This document shows positions 35,085 to 48,014 of a DNA stretch of 64,000 bases, piece after piece (the stretch's first letter is position 1; every line of letters starts with the position of its first letter). The stretch spans positions 23,621,985-23,685,984 of the forward strand of contig CAIIXF020000004.1 in assembly GCA_903813345.2 (NCBI GenBank), written 5' to 3'. The translations under genes and the position numbers were made by a program. The notes beneath the pieces are model-generated. The model was not told the origin of the DNA. It saw only the letters and a list, made by a program, of their open reading frames with translations, and made no database searches. Source of the DNA: Owenia fusiformis (Eukaryota > Annelida > Polychaeta > Sabellida > Oweniidae).

Positions 35085-35205
35085 CTATTTGGGGTTGTCG
35101 AGTTGGCCGAAAGGGCTTGAGCGCAAGTACGTTCAGGCTAGGCGATTGGGCGCCGTAACCACGAGGTTGCGAGTTCGAGACGCGTGTGCCCCTTGTGTTT
35201 ATTCA
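35085..35205 (+). mobile_element. tRNA-derived SINE head 1
   Basis: 'gagttggccgaaagggc' resembles an RNA polymerase III box A, and 'gaggttgcgagttcgagacg' holds a box B (GTTCGAGAC). The spacing of about 65 bases fits a tRNA of Ser/Leu type with a long variable arm. No cloverleaf closes, so this is a SINE or tRNA pseudogene rather than a tRNA gene. A fold-back family right end follows at 35340-35362. Confidence 0.55.
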
Positions 35206-36059
35206 TGTAAACCTTCATTTGATAACCTGTTAAAGCCTGTTGTTCGTTCATCTACTACAACACACTGGGTCTTTATGACAATTTTGATGATTTTCTAAAT
35301 CGCAAAAAACAACACGCGATCCAGAAAGTGTCTTCAAATTGTTAAACTTATGGGGGCTGTATGTCACTGAGAAAAAGTCAGCCTGTGGTCACGTGGGACA
35401 TATTTATCATATACTTTGTAGCAGTTAGCGAGAGGGTTAATTAACTTACAGAGTCTCAATTAGTTGTTGTCATTGCTGAATCGACAAGGTGTAAAGAGTC
35501 ATAGATACGAAGTAGAGAGAGCTGATATGAAGTTAATTGATGACTCCCTCGGGGCAAAATGCAAACTGCAAAATTATTAAAAGTATATCAAAGTGCATAC
35601 GAGTTAGAAGGACTAATTAAAACGGGTCACACTTTTCCAAAGATAGCCGAAGATACTCCAAGGAATTTCATTGGTTGGAGCAACTTCGGCAATCTTCGTG
35701 ATCTGAAAATCGTCGATATAGGGGCGCATCGGTGCTCTTCCTGACAAGAACAGCATCGTTAATTTAAACAGAACCTCAAGAATCTATTTTCCATTTTCCG
35801 AGGCACTTTATCTAGATATTCATCTTATCAATCAACACATCGTTTGGTTTCGCCAGCAACATGCTCTTATCATGTTATGAGCACCTTTAGTGTCAGCTTA
35901 TCCGATGGGATCATGGGAAGAGTTCGAATCATTAAGTGTGCTTGGTATCAACCATTGATTTCGTTTAGTGTATATCTGTTACATAATATGTATGTAATAT
36001 AGTGTCACTTGACAAGTGACACAAGTTGAGTTATAAGGTAGTAATATAATCGACGATGC
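35206..36059. other. Gene-free stretch with a dispersed-repeat member
   Basis: At about 35625-35740 an inverted member of the 'accgatgcac / cgaagat' family is present (gccgaagatactccaaggaa, then gcatcggtgctctt). The short frame at 35559-35744 runs through it and is not a gene. Fold-back family right end at 35340. Confidence 0.55.
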
Positions 36060-36165
36060 ACAAAAAGTCCGAGTGGTCTAGATACTGAACAGGTCAAACT
36101 AGACGCTGTCGCTGTAACAATGAGGTCGTGAGTTCGAAAAGTGTCGGCTCTCTGCATTTATTTGG
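36060..36165 (+). mobile_element. tRNA-derived SINE head 2
   Basis: 'gtccgagtggtctagatac' is very close to the D-arm/box A region of Leu/Ser tRNAs, and 'gaggtcgtgagttcgaaaag' gives the box B. Both this and the unit at 35085 share 'gtaac-a-gaggt-g-gagttcga'. The acceptor stem does not pair, so it is not a functional tRNA. Confidence 0.6.
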
Positions 36166-38966
36166 ATGTTTTGGAAGAAAGATGACTTTAAATGTTTAAA
36201 GCAGACCAGATTGATTCCAAAATACATACAATCTCAAGAATTCTTCAATATTATTCCAAGATAAAATATAGTGATTGAGTATAATCAATTATAATCAATA
36301 ATTACATTTGATATTTAAATCAATTTATAATTTGTATAGGCACTCAACAATAAAACAATAATTGAATTGGACATTGTCCCAGAGTCTCTCTATGACATGG
36401 GTATTCGATCGTCTAGTTGGACACACAAAACTAGCCAAAACACAAATATCCCCCATTGACAATGTACGAGAGTTGTACAATAAGTCATGAAATGATTCTT
36501 CCAAAATTAAGTTTATCTTAATATTTAACGTGGAGATTTCAACAGTACAAGATTTCAGATCGATGAAAAGAACTTTAAAAATATATTAATTATCCGTTGC
36601 TATCTTAACTTGAATGATTCGATCTACCAATTTGCAGTTTATTCATTTAAATGTGTCAAAGCACACATTTTATGTTCTAGCTACATGTGAGTGCGTCCCT
36701 GTCCTTGGGATATGCTTAGCGTTGTATTAAATATAGTATACCCTGTGAGTGTGTCAGACCACATACATTTGGCTCAGAATGAAACAAAAAATATAATTTT
36801 GATGCAAGCATGACACTAACAGCTGTCATGACCTTTAATAAAGTTTCATCATGAAATTTGTGCCAGATTCTTATGAAAAATAAAATCCAGCACACTTCTT
36901 GTAAGTAAATAATAAGTGTTTTTGAAGGGTGAATTACTCCTGTCTAACCTAGTTACGCTTAAATGACCACTTTTGTATATTTTTGTTATAAGATAATGAA
37001 TGTTGATCTAAGAACTTTAGATATTGGATATAGTGATTTCAACTTGTTGCATGCTACAAATTAGGAGGTGATGTTATCTAAACAATTTTGATGTATAGTT
37101 ATTCCAAAAGATAGCACCATGATTTATGGTGATTGTCCTATACTAAATATAACATCGTAACAAACTCTGTTTAATGAAGATAGTGAAAATCGCCCACTAA
37201 GAAAGGCTAGATACAAATGTTCGCCATATGTGCATAACAAGATCAAACTGCAGATGTAATTTGTTGATCGTTAAGTTGGGAATATAAAGGTAAACTATAA
37301 ATGTTCATGCATGAGTTGCCTTTGAAGGCAGACTCCTCATAGACTTAATTTTGATGTTATAGATCAAAAGGCGGTGTTTGTACAAATACAGGTAAATAAA
37401 GAAATCCAACCAGGTTGAAATCACCTTCAAGTTCACGTTCAAAGATAAAGGTGATTTAAGAGTTGATTTATTTACGAAGATTTCCTGGCCTGCAAATTGA
37501 ATTGCAAAGATACCAGACAAAAACGAATATGAAACGAATGATGTAAATATAGGTAAACTGACAATCAAAGTGATAAGTTATTTTAGAGGAATGGTTTTGA
37601 ATAAGAAGGTATATTGCTTAGAATCGGTTAAGTTTAAGAGCGTGGCTTGCTTTGAAGCAGACTACGTAATGTGCTTCATCAACATTTGTTTTTTCGTTTT
37701 CGACATCAACTATGAATCCCTTTGGTTTAATTTTTGTGTCCCCCTCATATCAGATTTTCCGCCTATCTTTTCCCTGGCTACAACAGACATAGCAATATCG
37801 TTTGATTACTAGTATAGCCAATGATCCTAAGAGGCAATTTAGAATGTTTGAAGAGCATAAATTCGATATGTACGATCAGATAATAAAACCAATTGTTAAG
37901 CCAACATGGCTATTAGGTTGAGAATAAAAACAGCATGTTAATTGAACTGAATCACAATTCCAAACATTTGTAAAGGCAGATACGAATAAACCACGGGGAA
38001 TGTGGTAGTTGACCGTTCAAGTCTATAGATTTAGTAATATGTCATAGATGTTCTAGGGCATATATAAAGCAGGCAATACAAACAAAAACAAAAAAGTAAG
38101 CTTACATTGCTCTTATTTGAACAATTTCAACTAATTCACACAATAATTGTTTTAAAATGTGTAGAAATGATCTCTATGATTGACTCAGTCGGTTCAAAAG
38201 TTTCTCAAAATTGACCGAATGGAGACGATCATTTAAGAAGCCAAACGAAAGTCAAACGAACTCGAATGGTAAGGCAAACTATGACGAAACTCACAAGGAC
38301 ACGATGTATAACACACTCAAACTTTATAAAAACAATATCACAATCAAAAATCACTGACAATACAAACCATAGTGCATTCCATTCACCATGAGCTGAACCC
38401 GATACAATATATGTTGAAGATATTTTATATTCTTTCATTTAAACAGTTGGAGATACTAGATAGTAAAAACAGATAAGATTTGTTTGAAGATTCGAACTTT
38501 GGCATAGTTCATTAATATGATACCAAATCGGTAATATAAGTTTAGTTAGATCGAAACTATAAATACTGTAATTAGCATTTTGAAACAAAACAGAAACCTA
38601 GTACATATATCTCACGAACCAGACAATTCAATCTGCAACATTAAATTGCAAACACATTTAAAGACTTACATGAGCAGTAAGGCAAATACAGCTGTGAAAA
38701 CTAACATTTTTTGGAGACGGGCCTGTAATGTCAGTGATTTAGTTACATAAACTATTTCACGAATTTACGCCTCACCTGGAGAACACACAAGATAAGATAC
38801 TGTTCTCATACATTGATGATGTTATCTCGTAGATGAAATTGGAGATAAGCATCTGCCAAATCAAGATAAGCAGGAAAAACTTGTAAAATATGAAGAGCCG
38901 ATTAATCAACTGCTGAGTGCCACATAGAACATTTTTAATTTTATAAAATGGAGATAATAATATATA
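36166..38966. other. Gene-free AT-rich region
   Basis: I found no exon-like frame, RNA gene or delimited transposon. The opposed open frames at 37305-37568 and 37570-37812 and the one at 38229-38438 lack domain features. Confidence 0.5.
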
Positions 38967-39123
38967 CAGGGTGTCCAATAAATAAGGTGAAATATATTGT
39001 AACTTTCTTAATGCACCAATCCTGATGAAATAGGTTTGGGCTACAAAATCTGAAAACTTCATCAAGATTGGTGCAATATTACGAGAGCTAAAATATCTTT
39101 CACCTTATTTATTGGACCCCCTG
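38967..39123. mobile_element. 157-bp MITE, TA-flanked, mariner-like
   Basis: It starts CAGGGTGTCCAATAAATAAG and ends with the inverse CTTATTTATTGGACCCCCTG, flanked by TA at 38965-38966 and 39124-39125. Inside, 'gcaccaatcctgatgaa' and 'ttcatcaagattggtgc' pair, so almost the whole element can fold into one hairpin. Confidence 0.92.
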
Positions 39124-41285
39124 TAGACATATATTTCAAACATAAATATACCATGTACTTGTAAATGAATGAATACAACTTGGTTACAAATTCCGTAGCT
39201 GCTACATCGATGGTAAATATTCTTAGTCGAGCCTTGTAAATATTGTGATATGTTGCCGACATTCACAAAACCATCTTTCAGTAAACCAGACATCTTGGTA
39301 ATCAGGTATAATTATGTTTTCGTTGTATCTAAATTGAGAATGTAAAATAACAGTGATTAAATACATAAACGTACACCTATCACTTTATCTAAAAAAACAT
39401 TATTGGGAAATACAGCTGGAAGAAAAGAATGTAAATCACTGTAAACATAAAAGAAGCGTCGATGATGAAGAACACTAGTGACGTCATAACACATAGAAGT
39501 GTAAGAATAAAACCTTATGCTACATTAAAATAAACTCCTGTCAGGAAGCAAAAACAAAGCCTGCATATCTACGAATATAAAAATAGACATCGATAAAAAT
39601 AGAGATATTAAAATAAGAACTGATTATATCCAATCACTGGCAAATGAGCTTAGTGGGTGTTCAATGAGATATAGTGTCAAATAAATAATTGAACAGATCA
39701 GCGTAACCTCAACATTTAACTTTGAAGGACGATGTAATTGGTTAGACTATTAGATTAATCAGAGAACAGCTAGATTTAAGAAAAGTTGAATGAGGTAGGA
39801 TATTGCATATTACATTTTGATAATATACAAGTGGACTGCGCCTTAGACAGTTGTTCATGTAGAATTATCATACCTGTCGTGGGTTGTTTAATTGGTATCA
39901 CAAGATCACATGCATAACAATACGATTTGCTACAACGTGGGCATGGTTACAAACCTTGAATAATTTTTAGAGTATGGACAAATCGGATCGGTTCCAAATT
40001 AAGTTGTGTCCTTTTTATCCCTGAGGAAATTTCCATCCATTAAAATGACTGCTTTCCCCGTTTTGTCTCTGAGTCAGTAGTATACTGTATTTTCAATGTT
40101 CCGTAAATGTCCGGGATGAATCTGGTTTGGGTCAAACTACGTATGGTCATCGAATCGGGGTCTTTTCAAAAACACTTGCTTTGTGGAAATAATGAGCTTG
40201 TGATGGGCCAACCGACCTATGCATTAGTGTTTGTAGGATTCTATCAAAGCATCCAAAGTGCTTGGTCACTTCCGGTCCATTTCGATTGGCCTTGTAATGT
40301 CACAAGATTCTGTTTTGTTGTCAACCGTTGGTCAAAGTTTTCATGATATCCTTCTAGTCTGAATAATAAGCTATTGAACAATAAATAAATAAAATTATAG
40401 TGATTTATTATGAGAAACCCATGATCACCCCTAGTACGAAGTGCAGTATTTTATTAATATAGTTCACAAAAAGAGTGTATGAAGTGGTCTGAATCTATAT
40501 ACATTTAAGGAATGTAAGAATTGATGTCTGAATCTATATACATTTAAGGAATTTGTTGCTGATGAATTTATTATATTGTTCCTTTTCGAGAATGGTTAAG
40601 CTGACTGTGCCAATATCACAGTGATTTATAAAATCGAAGCCACAGCCACCACTGGACTGCGATTCAACCCGTCTATTGAGAAACTGAAAATTCAGATATT
40701 GTCAATGTCAAAAATAGTATAGTGTCCTTTCGTTGACGAAGACATTCAAATGTATATAATGTCAAATTACCCAAACAGCTTTCAAAGTGAAAATTAAAAC
40801 TCTAATCAAACAAGTTATCTCTAAATACTGGGTCACCGAATGTACAATACATCAACATTTTAAAAATATCTGAATTTGCAATTTTCTCTGGAGAGTGGTG
40901 GACTGCGGTGAAAAGATAGACGAGTTGCAGTCCGTTGCTGTGACTTCGATATTATAAATCACCGTGAGTTTGCCTATGTCATGAGCAATTATACCTTATG
41001 TATTATTTACTTGTTTTCTTGGCTGTGAATTGATTATGGCTCCCTGGTATGGGTCATGGTGTGTCTCATGAAGATAATTCTGAATGTTTTGTTTTTTCGC
41101 ACTCCGAGTACGGTACATTACATCTCATGGATTCGTGTTTTGTAATGATATACTTGTATCGATGAGTTATATCTCATATTTCTAAAGCTGGTGCCAGAAA
41201 TATCTTTCGCTGGCTTTATTTAGCTAAAGACTCGTAAATAAAGAACTGATATTATGTATTTATACATTTTAACTTATTGGTTATA
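39124..41285. other. Gene-free region
   Basis: No recognised gene. CRE palindrome TGACGTCA at 39479-39486. A short direct repeat 'gtctgaatctatatacattt' occurs at about 40489 and 40527. The frame at 40107-40346 has no domain I recognise. Confidence 0.5.
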
Positions 41286-42389
41286 CAGGGTGGTCCAAAA
41301 AATATTGGAACATTTGTTAATTGAACGAAAAACCTTTATTTTTCCTCTAAAATACACCAAAATTTTACTGAGCATAGGTCAGTCACTTATTTATCTGATG
41401 TAAAGTTTATAGGTGAAAACCACAAAGTTAATGTATTAAACTAGTCAATGTTTCATAGGACCCCCTTTTCTTAAATATACACTTGTCAATTTCGCTGCTA
41501 CTTTTTCAAGTATTCTTTATTTCAAAGCTTTAATGAATATGTTGATTGCTATACACATTTTCTAAAATCATATTCAGTTGACAAGAGGTATTTATATCTA
41601 TGGTTTACTCGAAAACTACCGTGTTATTGTCAACTAAAGAATACCCAAAATCTTTATTTTTATTTAAGAGTAGGAAAGAAAGAACATGTCAGAGGTGAGC
41701 GATTGCATAACCCATACAGCTACCAAAATGACAAAATCAATGTTTCCATTTTCAGTAAAGAAGAAACTGACCAGTTATTTACAAGGCTTTTTTAAAGACC
41801 AACTCTAAGCATATGTAATATATCATTTGTGTTCTGGGAGACCCCTTTATGATATTGATATACATCTATTGATATATTCAATGGGTATTATTCAAATTAG
41901 AACAAGAAAGGGGATGGGGCTTCATTTACCAGTCAAAACGGACTGCCCTGGTCTCTTTCTTGAGAATATTCAATCAGTAATACACCCAACAATATTACAA
42001 TAGCTATCAAAATATGCTTGATTCTCAACAATCTAGGTGAAAAAATGTTGAATATGTTACTAGATTTCATCTTCCATGGCAAACATATAAGAAGTTTGGT
42101 CAAGCTGAATTTTTTAATCAAGATTGCTAGGACAAAAACAAACAAACAGCAAACTGAATTAATCATTTCAAAACGGAGTCCCAGGTTTGAACTTGTAATT
42201 CAAGAGAGGAGGGGTCATATCAAACATTGTCTAGTTTAATGCATTAACTTTGTTGTTTGGACCTATAAACTTTACATCAGATATATAAGTGACTGAACAA
42301 TACTCAGTAAAATTTTGGTGCATTTTAGAGGAAGAATAACGATTTTGAGTTCAATTATCAAATGTTCCAATTTTTTTTGGACCACCCTG
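41286..42389. mobile_element. Mariner/Tc1-like TIR element, copy 2
   Basis: This is a full-length relative of 5286-6393 (1104 against 1108 bp), starting CAGGGTGGTCCAAAAAA and ending TTTTTTGGACCACCCTG, with TA at 41284-41285 and 42390-42391. It aligns throughout with substitutions and small indels. The overlapping opposed frames at 41933-42239 are not preserved in the other copy, so they are not a transposase. Confidence 0.9.
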
Positions 42390-44195
42390 TAGATACAAGT
42401 AATAGAATACAATATGATACATCGCTTCACACGGTGCACTTAAATTCCAAGTGAATTACACAATATTTACGGAAGAGTTTATTATAGAAAACGTCATTGA
42501 ATAATATAGATAAAGATGAAGATCCCCTTCGATATTCAGTAAATCACTCAGTCTACCCGTGCTAAACATTTCGCATCCGGTCCTGTTATTTTAAGAATTT
42601 CCTCTTAAATTATACATATTTCCAATAATTTTCTTGCATTGTGTGCACAACTATGATGTCTACTATTTGTGTATCTATGCTACTAACCGTCCAGTCTCAT
42701 CCTTGCTATCATATTTCTTATTTTAAAACGCCACCATCGTGCTATTTTTCAAACGACAGAGCTTTAATTCATACTAGGTAAGCAGAGAAGGAGCGTGTAG
42801 CTGAAACATAAATCCACTCGGATGCTTCATCAGTATTGTTATTGGATGAATTCTGAGAGATTAATGGGCGAGGAGGGTAAAAACAAATGTCGAGGCACTG
42901 AAGAGACATGACATACATGCATAAGGTACGGAGTTAATTAGGGAATAAACATAAGCAGTTACCTTCAAGCATGCAAGATGGTTCAAACGTCATAGGCTAT
43001 TTCATAGGATACTTTATATAATGGGTTTACCGGGAAGTAAGCATGGATAGTTGACACCCAGCATGCAAATACTGGTAAATGTGAATTTTGAGGAAAACCC
43101 CATTTATCCAACCACTATAAATGTGAATTAAAAACGGGTTGTCACAACCATTGCAAATGTTAACATGACAAACCCCTCATTTTCTCAACCATTGTAGATT
43201 GGATTGTACAAAAAATGTTTTCTAAAGCTTTTATATTATAGTTAAAACGTGTGGCATTTCTGCTCTCCGATTCGACAGTGCATACAGCTCAAAGTAGAAT
43301 TTCTAGATATTCGCTAGATATATGCATTTAAAGATCATCGATGGTTAGAAGAATAACAGATAATGGTGTTTTTCTTGCTGCAAATTGAATTATCTCCTAA
43401 GCTCAGGGCTTTAGAGCTCACCTTTAGCTTTATCAATTCTAAATCGTGTAGCATTACATCCCGACGTGCAACAAACAGTAGTTGTCAACATTCACAATAT
43501 TTCTCATCACAACATTATATATCAATCGTACTATGTCTTAAAATACAAACAGTTCTGAATCTATTTTATGATATTTTGATTTTAAGTCTAACGTTCACAC
43601 AGTCCAAGTTTGTAATGGATTTTGAGCGATTTCTCTAGAATCGGAGGGAAAAATCAGCAAAAATGTAAAATACCATATCTCTGGAAACGAACGTTTCATT
43701 TATTGTGAATAAAGTGTTTTATTCTTAATATTGTTTTAAAAGTTTACCGAAGTTTGTACCATCGTGTCATATTTAGTATTTTGAAAATAAAACACTCAAA
43801 CGCATGCAGAGAATAGTTGCAGAGAAACAAGTCTGTGCATCTTCAGACTCGGTTTATTTAATTATTTTAATAATATAAATCCAATTTGAAAGTTCTTCCC
43901 TACATTTTTCTCTACATCTACTTTATGAATCACGAGGTTTCCATAAAAGTGATGCCAGAGTTCAGGGGGGGGGGGGGAGATTTCCCAAAGATGCCCTATC
44001 ATATTAGCACATTCGAAAACAAATTTTATAAACAGGCCTCAATTTGCCGTTAAAATGGATCTACAAATGTTCACTGTAGTTTTATGAGTATTCTCTACAA
44101 GTATGGATCGAGTAACTTCAATAGTATTACCGTAGGTTTGAAATGATGATGTTGAACTGATGTTAACGCCATTCCCACGATTTCAAATTTAACTT
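42390..44195. other. Gene-free region
   Basis: No gene recognised. An octamer-type POU motif ATGCAAAT lies near 43064 and a run of about 13 G lies at about 43965-43977. The frame at 43363-43638 has no domain features. Confidence 0.5.
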
Positions 44196-44266
44196 TGCGC
44201 ATGCGCAGGACTGAAAGAGCACATGCTAAGGTTTGTTCACGTGATCGAATCCTGCAATTTGATTGG
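44196..44266. promoter_or_regulatory. Promoter-like cluster: NRF1, TCACGTGA E-box, CCAAT box
   Basis: TGCGCATGCGCA at 44196-44207 matches the palindromic NRF1 consensus exactly. TCACGTGA at 44237-44244 is the bHLH-zip (USF/MITF-type) palindrome. ATTGG at 44262-44266 is an inverted CCAAT box. These three within 71 bp are typical of TATA-less housekeeping promoters. The CCAAT orientation would suggest a minus-strand gene, where a 60-codon frame (44095-44277) overlaps but is not recognised. No exon with a clear protein was found on either side. Confidence 0.35.
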
Positions 44267-45469
44267 AGATGATGCAAGAGATGATGTAATGGGGAATCCC
44301 CGAATACGATAGAATATGAAAGAATTATGGGAGCTACTCATTCCTCCTGGCCAGAGTTGATGGGTATTATAGTGCCTAAAACCAACTCTCTTTGATCAAC
44401 GTCAAGGAAAATAACGACTAGCGAATAAAAAGCTTAGTTGCTGATATATGACTCAATAAAGGAATACTTTCCATGATGTAAGAGGGTCAGATTTAGAAAA
44501 TGAATTGTTATCGCGATTATTTACATTTAAATGTATGTCTATTATAGGGTGTAATAACAATATAATATAATATAATAGGAAGCGAAAATCTTCCTTTTCA
44601 CCACACATGTAGCCAATTCTCTAAAGGATAATACAATAATATGTATTATTTCACGTTCTCAATAGTTGTTTTGTCAAAATATTTCAAAAATCATGAAATA
44701 ATGTTATTGTTCAAGGATTTAAGCCTTGGACTCGGAGTATTATGGACTGATTGTTCTCAAAGGTATTGTTCCAAACGTTGAAAACATTGAAAAATATTTG
44801 ATACAATATAACTTAAAATATGAAATGACTTAAAGAATATGTTTTCAAATAATTTTTTGCACAAGCCAAGTTGTTACCTTAACAACCCTTCAACACTTAC
44901 CATTTAACCTGCATAAGCAGCTGGCTTGTTACTCACTATGATTTTTACTTAATAAGTATAACATTGATCAGCTTATTGGTTACATTAGTTTCCCTAGAAT
45001 CTAGAAATTAGTTTCCCTATAATGCAATGTAGTTAAATGAAATAGCGTATTTCGATTAACTCGAATCGGATTCACCTTACCTAGCTATGTGTGATAAGTA
45101 TTTTAGTTTTAAACAACCATTTTTTGAACTTTGCATTAAAAGAACGAACGATTGTGATACTTTATAAGTGCAAACACGGTACATTTCAGGTATTAAGTTT
45201 GCCCTTGGCCTAACGGATGATAAGATAAATAAATGAATTGATATTGAATTTTGTAAAGAACTAATTGAAATTAATGACAAGAAAATGATATATTTTTGCA
45301 TCATTCCCATTAAAATGCAATCACAACGTACACTTGAACGTATCAGCATGATAATAAAAGTCGAGGGAAATGAGCCAAAAAACTTGGATTAATGGGTAAA
45401 TTTGATTTCATCAAGGCAATGCCACTCGTTTGCAATTGGTGACCTTTTGCAAAGAGATGCCTTGTTCGG
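44267..45469. other. Gene-free region
   Basis: No exon or delimited element was seen. The minus-strand frame at 45077-45349 is not recognised. A short (taata)n run is near 44555. Confidence 0.5.
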
Positions 45470-45625
45470 ATTTGAAAATCAACCCAGTAAAACTCAACCC
45501 TGAGATGATTTGGGGTTAAGTTTTATCGGGTTTGAGTTTAACAGGGGTTGGGTTGATTTGGGGTTGAGTTTTAGTATGGCTGAGTCTTTATGGGTTGGGT
45601 TTTATTGGGTTGGGTTCGAGATGAC
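45470..45625 (+). repeat. Degenerate 'TTGGGTT(GA)GTTTTA' minisatellite
   Basis: Words such as 'ttggggttgagttttag' and 'gggttgggttttattgggtt' repeat irregularly, with the complement 'caacccagtaaaactcaacc' just before them. The repeat is responsible for the 105-codon open frame beginning at 45510, whose first half is G/W/F-rich repeat translation. Confidence 0.75.
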
Positions 45626-46159
45626 CAGGAAGCTTTACGGAATAGGCGTTTGGCATCAGCGTCTTTTATACCCGTGTCGGATTTTTGCCATTCACGCTGC
45701 GATGGGGTCCTTCCTAAGAGTACACATAATGTTGTTTGACACATCGATGTGTCAGGTCTTAAGATTGCTCACACGTTATGCTCAAGGACGCCACTGTGAC
45801 ATGTGTCTACTTGGGCCATTTGGATAAGTGCACATTCATTTCAAATAATGAATTTGTTCCTTGCGTGAACTAATAGGATTTCATCTACAAGACGTCGACA
45901 CTGCATACTCGAGGGGAAAAGCCAAATGCCAATAACAAAAGTTAATATTTAAGAAGAATTACCCAAACTTTACTTTACAGATCTTCGAAGGTATTGCCAT
46001 GTAGAGATCCAAGGTAAACTAGGCAGGAAAATCTATATCATATCGGTGAAAATCTTAACATGTTAATTTTTTATTGTTCCGAACATATTTTACAACACAA
46101 ATCGAATACTTATATAAATTTGTGTACATATTTAAGGGGAAATTAAAAAAAGGAAAAAG

Positions 46160-46187
46160 ATGGTGGTGGTGGTGGTGGTGGTGGTGG
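46160..46187 (+). repeat. (GGT)n microsatellite, about nine units
   Basis: An uninterrupted trinucleotide run lies in otherwise AT-rich sequence; the tryptophan-rich frame over it is not a gene. Confidence 0.97.
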
Positions 46188-46319
46188 GACAAAGAAATCT
46201 TAACATGCTCAATTAATTATTGTCACTATAAAGAACAATACAAGGACTTGATGCACTGTGGTTAATTTGTAACGCAGGGTCAAATCCTATGCCTAGAATT
46301 GATGTGAAAAAGAAAAACC

Positions 46320-46425
46320 ACTCCACCTTGGTGGGAATCGAACCCACAACCTCCCGACTACATGTCACTCAACCTCGGCGGGAATCGAACCCCGAACCCC
46401 CCGATTACATGTCAGATGATCTGTA
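46320..46425 (-). mobile_element. Two tandem tRNA-like 3' halves (box B) on the minus strand
   Basis: On the minus strand two consecutive units each contain a T-arm with box B: 'ggggttcgattcccgccgag' (46380-46400) and 'gtgggttcgattcccacc' (about 46330-46350). Each is preceded by 'acatgta(a/g)tcggg', which resembles an anticodon arm. The 5-bp T-stem around the 7-nt loop is perfect in the downstream unit. Acceptor and D arms are absent, so these are SINE or tRNA-pseudogene pieces, duplicated in tandem with a period of about 53 bp. Confidence 0.55.
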
Positions 46426-46493
46426 ACACGTTCATTTCAATCGATGGCTTCACTTTGTTCAGTTCACTTTTAGGAATGATAATCAGTCCTCAA

Positions 46494-46737
46494 TACACTA
46501 AGTCCATGGCTTAAATCCTTAAGCAACTAGTCAACTCCATTGGCTTATGTTGACACAACTCTAAACGCTATTTTAATTTTGCCTTGTGAATTCGAAAAGG
46601 GTGGTCAAATGAATAACCCTAGCCAATGAGTATAATACAGTATTCAGCAACATACATTAAGTACATGGCTTAAATCCTTAAGCAACTAATCAACTCCATT
46701 GGCTTGTGTTGACACAACTGTAAACAGTATTTTAATT
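46494..46737 (+). repeat. Direct repeat pair of about 86 bp
   Basis: 46494-46578 and 46651-46737 share 'catggcttaaatccttaagc' and 'caactccattggctt(a/g)tgt', with a 72-bp spacer and about seven differences. Confidence 0.85.
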
Positions 46738-47437
46738 AAGATTAAATAAGCAGTTAGCAATATATATACTCAATCGCCTTGTTTTTAAACCAGAAAGGAA
46801 CCATTCAGATTCATACAGGCACTTTTAAGTTCTTAGATTTTGCCTTATAAATTACCAATACAAAGGGCGATGCTAACCCATAAACAAATCAGGTTGATGT
46901 AATATTCCCTTAATGGTAGTTATATTCATTCAAGTGGAATTTATGTTCGTTTAATATCAGGTAATGTTTGATGTTGCATTATTAAGTCCCTTTCTTAGAA
47001 ATCATCAAATAAACTAGCACAATTCTCTTGCTAGTGGCCCGTTCTTAGCCCTAATTGCAAATATAACGTTACATAATTATAATGGTTACGTAATCTATTG
47101 TGTAAGATTATGTAATATTATATAATACGTAATAAAGATTATTAGCATTATAATTTGCCAACAAACACAGGTTGTTATGTCAACTAGTTATATATTTTTG
47201 CCTAACCTTGAGTGCCAAGGAAACCAGAATGATCCAGCTCCATAAATAAATACAGCACAGGATATAATCAGGTAGCCTAGCCAAACAAAGATGGCGCTGC
47301 AACTGACATCAATTAACTGTCAAGGTGCATTTCTTGATATTCCTCACAATTAGTTCATCTTGTACTACTTAAACAAACAGATTGTATGTGACACAAATAT
47401 CCAAGGACACTTCAAGATATATTATAAACACGTTTAA
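46738..47437. other. Gene-free stretch
   Basis: No gene was recognised. A YY1-like 'aagatggcgctgc' occurs near 47288. Confidence 0.5.
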
Positions 47438-48014
47438 AGGGTGACGATTAGCATCCCGTATAAAAACAATATGGCGGCTCCAGGCGAATCAACTGGATCA
47501 GTCCATTTTTAAGAAATAAGGGGAGTTCTGTAAAATCCAGTTTTTAAAATTGTCTTTGAGATAAAGTAATCCGTTTATAATGGTTTTGAAAACGTTATCC
47601 AAAGAGTGATTGCGTTCAAAGAATACATGTACAACAGCCAATATAAATCTTTCTATTAGAAACCGGTTTGTCTTGCTTTGTTTCATTTGTAGGATATTTC
47701 ATATGCCAAGCTGTGTGCTATTACGTTATGGAGAAATTTAGATGTCAATTTTTCCTTATTATACACAAATAGAAGATCCTGAAACTTCACCCATAAATGT
47801 GGAATTGATTTGTCAAAATAAAAATCACCCTTTTATAAATGTGTGACGATCTATAATATACTTATGCTATATAACAGTTAGAGGTGTTGACACAACAACC
47901 TCGAACCTGTAAACCCTTGAGTATTATTCCGGGATCGGGCCTTTTATACTAAACGGTGAGCAACACCAGAAACGATCGCGAGCGTTCGATTTGCTAAACG
48001 ATATGCGTCACCCT
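47438..48014. mobile_element. TTAA-flanked TIR element (piggyBac-like), 577 bp
   Basis: AGGGTGACG at the left and CGTCACCCT at the right are perfect 9-bp inverted repeats, immediately flanked by TTAA (47434-47437 and 48015-48018). A TTAA duplication is the hallmark of piggyBac-type transposition. Beyond the 9 bp the ends stay similar only loosely. No transposase is present; the frame at 47498-47686 is short and unrecognised. Confidence 0.7.

Noticed and set aside
35559-35744. 61-codon frame as a small protein
   Set aside because: It coincides with an inverted member of the 'accgatgca/cgaagat' repeat family.
35085-36165. Functional tRNA genes
   Set aside because: Box A and box B are present, but acceptor stems do not pair and the anticodon arms are not convincing; they are SINE-like.
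41933-42239. Overlapping frames in mariner-like copy 2 as a transposase
   Set aside because: Neither frame is preserved in copy 1 (5286-6393), and neither has a DDD/DDE or helix-turn-helix signature.
45510-45827. 105-codon plus-strand frame, G/W/F-rich at the start
   Set aside because: The first half is a translated minisatellite; the remainder has no recognised domain or splice context.
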